Assembly (NCBI RefSeq): GCF_004798905.1
Contig: NZ_SDMO01000002.1
Span: forward strand, 218,731 to 282,730
Source: Halomonas borealis
GTDB taxonomy: Bacteria > Pseudomonadota > Gammaproteobacteria > Pseudomonadales > Halomonadaceae
Length of the DNA stretch: 64,000 bases
Direction of reading: 5' to 3'
Every line of letters starts with the position of its first letter. Position 1 is the first letter of the stretch. The position numbers and the translations under genes are program-made. The notes under the pieces were generated by a model. That model ran no database searches. It had not been told where the DNA came from and was given only the letters and a program-made list of their open reading frames with translations. Shown one piece after another: positions 60,695 through 64,000 of the stretch.

Positions 60695-62893
60695 ATGGAC
60701 GACGTCACGGCGATTCTCGACCACATGAACCCCGCCCAGCGCGATGCTGTCAGTGCCCCGCAGGGCAACATGCTGGTGCTGGCCGGCGCCGGCTCGGGCA
60801 AGACCCGGGTACTGGTGCATCGCATCGCCTGGCTGATGCAGGCCGAGGGGCTCTCGCCCTACGCCGTGCTGGCGGTGACCTTCACCAACAAGGCGGCCCG
60901 CGAGATGCGCACCCGCCTGGAGGCGCTGCTGGGCATTTCGCTGCGCAACGTCTGGGTCGGCACCTTCCACTCCATCGCTCACCGCCTGCTGCGCACCCAT
61001 TGGCACGACGCGCGCCTGCCCCAGCACTTCCAGATCATCGACGGTGACGACCAGCTGCGCCTGATCAAGCGGTTGATCAAGGACCACCGGGTCGACGACG
61101 AGCGCTTCCCGCCACGCCAGGTGCAGTCGTTCATCTCCGGCTGCAAGGAGGAAGGGCTGCGCCCGCACCAGGTGGATGCCCACGGCGACGCCTACATGGC
61201 GCAGCTGGTCGAGCTCTACGAGCACTACCAGCTGACCTGCGAGCGCGGCGGCCTGGTCGACTTCGGCGAGTTGCTGCTCAGGGGCCTCGAACTGCTGCGC
61301 GACAATCCGGCGCTGCTGGCCCACTACCAGGAGCGTTTCGGCCACGTGTTGGTCGATGAGTTCCAGGACACCAACACCCTGCAGTACGCCTGGCTGAAGC
61401 TTCTCACCGGCATGACCACGCCGATGACCGTGGTCGGCGACGACGACCAGTCGATCTACGGTTGGCGGGGCGCGCGGATCGAGAACATCCGCCGCTTCGA
61501 AGAGGAGTTCCCGGCCACCAAGACGGTCCGCCTGGAGCAGAACTACCGCTCGACCAGCGCCATCCTCGACGCCGCCAATGCCTTGATCAGCCACAACACC
61601 GAGCGCATGGGCAAGGAGCTTTGGACCGACGGCGAGCGCGGCGAACCGATCTCGCTGTACGGCGGCTTCAACGACCTGGACGAGGCGCGCTTCATCGTCG
61701 ACACCCTGCGCGAGAAGGTCGAGCAGGGCATGGTGCGCCGCGAGATCGCCATCCTGTATCGCTCCAACGCCCAGTCGCGGGTCATCGAGGAAACGCTGAT
61801 CCGCCAGGGCGTGCCTTACCGCATCTACGGCGGGCAGCGCTTCTACGAGCGCCTCGAGATCAAGAACGCCCTGGCCTACCTGCGGTTGCTGCTCAACCGC
61901 GACGACGATGCCTCGCTGGAACGGGTGATCAACGTGCCGGCGCGCGGCATCGGCACTCGCACCGTCGAGGTGCTGCGTGAGCGGGCGCGTCATACCAGCA
62001 TCTCATTGTGGCAGGCGCTGCACGACGCCCAGCTCGATGGCTCGCTCAAGGGTCGCGCGGTGTCCTCGTTGAAGGCCTTCGCCGACCTGATCGAGCGGCT
62101 CGACGACGAGACCTCCGGCATGGCGCTCCACGAGATCATCGATCACGTCAACGAGCGCACCGGGCTGGTCGAGCACCATCGCAACGAGAAGGGCGAGAAG
62201 GGCCAGGCACGGGTCGAGAACCTCGAGGAGCTGGTCACCGCCGCCAAGGCCTTCACCCAAGGAGACGCCCTGGAGACGGTGGAAGCGGGCGAGGGCATGG
62301 CCGCCCTGGAGGCGTTCCTCGCCGAGGCCGCGCTCAACGCCGGCGAACACGAGGCCGACGAGTTCGAGGACTGCGTGCAGCTGATGACCCTGCACTCGGC
62401 GAAGGGCCTGGAGTTCCCGGTGGTGTTCGTGGCCGGCGTCGAGGAGGGGCTCTTCCCGCACAAGATGTCGATGGAAGAGCCCGGCCGCCTGGAGGAGGAG
62501 CGTCGGCTATGCTATGTCGGGCTGACCCGGGCGATGCAGAAGCTCTACCTCACCCACGCCGAACTGCGCCGGCTGCACGGCAAGGAGACCTTCCAGCGGC
62601 CATCGCGCTTCCTGCGTGAACTGCCCGAGCATTGCCTCGAGGAGGTACGCCTGCGTGGCCAGATCTCGCGCCCGGTCACCGCCTCGCGCCCCGGGCCGCG
62701 CCAGGAGGACGTCGACGGCGGCGCCGACTTGCCCTCGCTGTCGCTCGGCCAGCGAGTCCGCCACCCGGTATTCGGCGAAGGCGTGATCCTCAACGCCGAA
62801 GGCAAGGGCGAACGCGCTCGAGTGCAGGTCAGCTTCGAGGACGAGGGCGACAAGTGGCTGGTGCTGGGCTTCGCCAAGCTCACGCCGTTGTAG
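60695..62893 (+). CDS. uvrD: DNA helicase II UvrD
   Basis: 732 aa, SF1A helicase for nucleotide-excision and mismatch repair. Motif I LAGAGSGKTRVLVHRIAWL, Ia FTNKAAREMRTRL, II VLVDEFQDTNTLQYAWL, III VVGDDDQSIYGWRGA, IV VRLEQNYRSTSAIL, V LMTLHSAKGLEFPVVFVAGVEEGLFPH, VI EERRLCYVGLTRAMQKLYL. The ending FGEGVILNAEGKGERARVQVSFEDEGDKWLVLGFAKLTPL is typical of UvrD rather than Rep. 132 bp after hexR. Confidence 0.96.
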   Translation: MDDVTAILDHMNPAQRDAVSAPQGNMLVLAGAGSGKTRVLVHRIAWLMQAEGLSPYAVLAVTFTNKAAREMRTRLEALLGISLRNVWVGTFHSIAHRLLRTHWHDARLPQHFQIIDGDDQLRLIKRLIKDHRVDDERFPPRQVQSFISGCKEEGLRPHQVDAHGDAYMAQLVELYEHYQLTCERGGLVDFGELLLRGLELLRDNPALLAHYQERFGHVLVDEFQDTNTLQYAWLKLLTGMTTPMTVVGDDDQSIYGWRGARIENIRRFEEEFPATKTVRLEQNYRSTSAILDAANALISHNTERMGKELWTDGERGEPISLYGGFNDLDEARFIVDTLREKVEQGMVRREIAILYRSNAQSRVIEETLIRQGVPYRIYGGQRFYERLEIKNALAYLRLLLNRDDDASLERVINVPARGIGTRTVEVLRERARHTSISLWQALHDAQLDGSLKGRAVSSLKAFADLIERLDDETSGMALHEIIDHVNERTGLVEHHRNEKGEKGQARVENLEELVTAAKAFTQGDALETVEAGEGMAALEAFLAEAALNAGEHEADEFEDCVQLMTLHSAKGLEFPVVFVAGVEEGLFPHKMSMEEPGRLEEERRLCYVGLTRAMQKLYLTHAELRRLHGKETFQRPSRFLRELPEHCLEEVRLRGQISRPVTASRPGPRQEDVDGGADLPSLSLGQRVRHPVFGEGVILNAEGKGERARVQVSFEDEGDKWLVLGFAKLTPL

Positions 62894-62924
62894 CCGGATG
62901 TCGCCAAGAGCCCATCCCGATCAG

Positions 62925-62976
62925 GCAAGAAGTTGCTCACTGGGCAACTTCTTGCTCGATCTGGGCAAGAAGTTGC
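62925..62976. repeat. Three alternating copies of a 12-bp arm (alternative hairpins)
   Basis: GCAAGAAGTTGC at 62925-62936, its complement GCAACTTCTTGC at 62944-62955, and GCAAGAAGTTGC again at 62965-62976. The middle arm can pair with either flank (7-nt or 9-nt loop) but not both. Lies between uvrD and hcp. The rest of the 219-bp gap shows only an AT-rich stretch near 62977-63045. Confidence 0.7.
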
Positions 62977-63112
62977 CTAAATTTGATGAGTCTTTCCGTC
63001 GGTGATTTGTTCAACCATCTGATTAATTGGAAGAAACGGAGTGGTGGCACAGGCCGTGCTTCTATTTCGGGTGTCCATCGGACATCGTTACTCAACGTCA
63101 AGGAGCAGACCC

Positions 63113-63631
63113 ATGCCTACACCGTGTTATATCAGCATCGAAGGCCAGACCCAGGGCAACATCACCGCCGGTGCCTTCACGCCTGAGTCCGTCGGCAACA
63201 TCTATGTCGAAGGCCACGAAGACCAGATGCTGGTGCAGGAATTCAAGCACATCGTCACCGTGCCGACCGACCCGCAGTCCGGTCAGCCGTCCGGCCAGCG
63301 TGCCCATAAGCCGTTCATCTTCACCGTGGCCCTGAACAAGGCCGTGCCGCTGATGTACAACGCCCTGGCCTCCGGCGAGATGCTGCCCAACGTCGAGCTG
63401 AAGTGGTACCGCACCTCCGTGGAAGGCAAGCAGGAGCACTTCTTCACCACCTCCCTGACCGATGCCACCATCGTCGACATCAACCTGCGCATGCCGCATG
63501 CCCAGGACTCCAACAGCTCCGAGTTCACCCAGCTGATGGACGTGTCCGTGGCCTACCGCAAGATCGACTGGGAGCACACCGTCGCCGGCACCTCCGGTTC
63601 CGACGACTGGCGCGCGCCGGTCGAGGCCTGA
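63113..63631 (+). CDS. hcp: Type VI secretion tube protein Hcp
   Basis: 172 aa from ATG 63113 (AAGGAG 7 nt before). Hcp1-like beta-barrel: PCYISIEGQTQGNITAGAF, EDQMLVQEFKHIVTVPTDPQSGQPSGQRAHKPFIFTVALNKAVPLMYNALASGE and HTVAGTSGSDDWRAP at the end. Hexameric rings stack into the secretion tube and carry effectors. Followed after 235 bp by vgrG. No T6SS sheath or baseplate gene lies in the window, so this may be an auxiliary hcp-vgrG island. Confidence 0.94.
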   Translation: MPTPCYISIEGQTQGNITAGAFTPESVGNIYVEGHEDQMLVQEFKHIVTVPTDPQSGQPSGQRAHKPFIFTVALNKAVPLMYNALASGEMLPNVELKWYRTSVEGKQEHFFTTSLTDATIVDINLRMPHAQDSNSSEFTQLMDVSVAYRKIDWEHTVAGTSGSDDWRAPVEA

Positions 63632-63866
63632 GGCCCCGCACCACCCTCGGTGTCCGCCTGGCTCGTGCCGGTGGGCACCGTGTTCGTCGCCAGGGCTTCG
63701 GCCCTGGCGGCGGCAGACATCAGCGTTTGCCGAGGGCTCGGCCCGCGAGCGTTGATGCCTGCCGCCGATGGCGCGTCTCGGCGATATGCTCGCGTCACCA
63801 CCCCTCGTCGCCGCTCCCCGCGCGCCGGCGGCCCCAGGAACGGATACGGCCTCCAGGAGGGATGCC

Positions 63867-64000
63867 ATGACCCAGGCCAATGGACTGCAGTTTACCCTGA
63901 GCCTCACCGGCATCGACGCCGACCCGGCGGTGATCGACTTCACCCATGAGGAGGCGCTGTCGGCGCCCTTCCACCTGCGGGTGCGTTTCGCCAGCCGCGC
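63867..64000 (+). CDS. vgrG: Type VI secretion spike protein VgrG (partial, runs off right edge)
   Basis: First 44 codons from ATG 63867 (CAGGAGG 7 nt upstream): MTQANGLQFTLSLTGIDADP, then VIDFTHEEALSAPFHLRVRFASR, the N-terminal gp27-like domain of VgrG (F-x-L pattern then LSxPFxLxV). Effector and adaptor genes would be expected to the right. Confidence 0.85.
   Translation, partial: MTQANGLQFTLSLTGIDADPAVIDFTHEEALSAPFHLRVRFASR

Overview
The window looks like chromosomal DNA of a high-GC, halophilic gammaproteobacterium close to Halomonas (family Halomonadaceae). This is inferred from gene content and order: mnmG-rsmG-parA-parB followed by atpIBEFHAGDC, the hemJ-thiD-hemL series, a PAAT-type amino-acid importer, several Na+-coupled transporters (two SSS, one NSS), a BCCT-type osmolyte carrier and HexR. 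No rRNA, tRNA or CRISPR array was recognised.

Layout. (1) 1-2.3 kb, minus strand: an exported Gly-rich protein, an exported Asn-rich protein and a C39-type peptidase that runs off the left edge; the order recalls the functional-amyloid (fap) type of locus and a sigma-54-like promoter lies upstream. (2) 2.8-8.7 kb, minus strand: a P-loop kinase-like protein, hemL, thiD, hemJ and a ClC channel. (3) 8.9-12.9 kb, plus strand: argC, erpA (promoter overlapped by an IscR-like box) and an amino-acid ABC importer closed by a strong terminator. (4) 12.88-13.3 kb: a cluster of nine DnaA-box-like sequences around an AT-rich stretch, the probable chromosomal origin, directly before mnmG, rsmG, parA, parB and the complete ATP synthase operon. 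(5) 25.1-31.9 kb: mgtE, uppP, apbE, glmU, glmS.

(6) 32.0-39.8 kb: a lower-GC accessory segment. Its edges carry IS30-family remnants in opposite orientation, and an IS3-family element with a 3-bp target duplication sits in the left one. The cargo is a BCCT transporter, an M24-family enzyme resembling DddP, an Fe(II)/2-oxoglutarate oxygenase of the BesD/HalD-like type that keeps the iron-binding Asp, and a divergent LysR regulator. It reads as an uptake and modification module for a small zwitterion.

(7) 39.9-56.4 kb: a large, apparently undescribed catabolic locus. It holds a LacI regulator, an SSS symporter, and a six-gene operon (sulfopropanediol/histidinol-dehydrogenase-like enzyme, SDR, double SnoaL protein, double cupin, alpha/beta hydrolase, RraA-like protein). 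An AraC regulator follows, then three more SnoaL-type proteins, a YhdT-like small membrane protein with a second SSS symporter, and a fifth SnoaL-type protein. In all there are five SnoaL-type proteins with about nine SnoaL domains. Four CG-centred operator-like sequences of similar design lie upstream of lacI, the first SSS gene, the dehydrogenase operon and the second SSS pair, which suggests one LacI regulon. A roughly 265-bp repeat occurs in inverted orientation on both sides of the AraC/SnoaL pair, with a related fragment before apbE.

(8) 56.6-64 kb: a DUF72 protein, an NSS symporter, a small protein divergent from hexR, uvrD, and the start of an hcp-vgrG (type VI secretion) unit preceded by three copies of a 12-bp arm that can form alternative hairpins.
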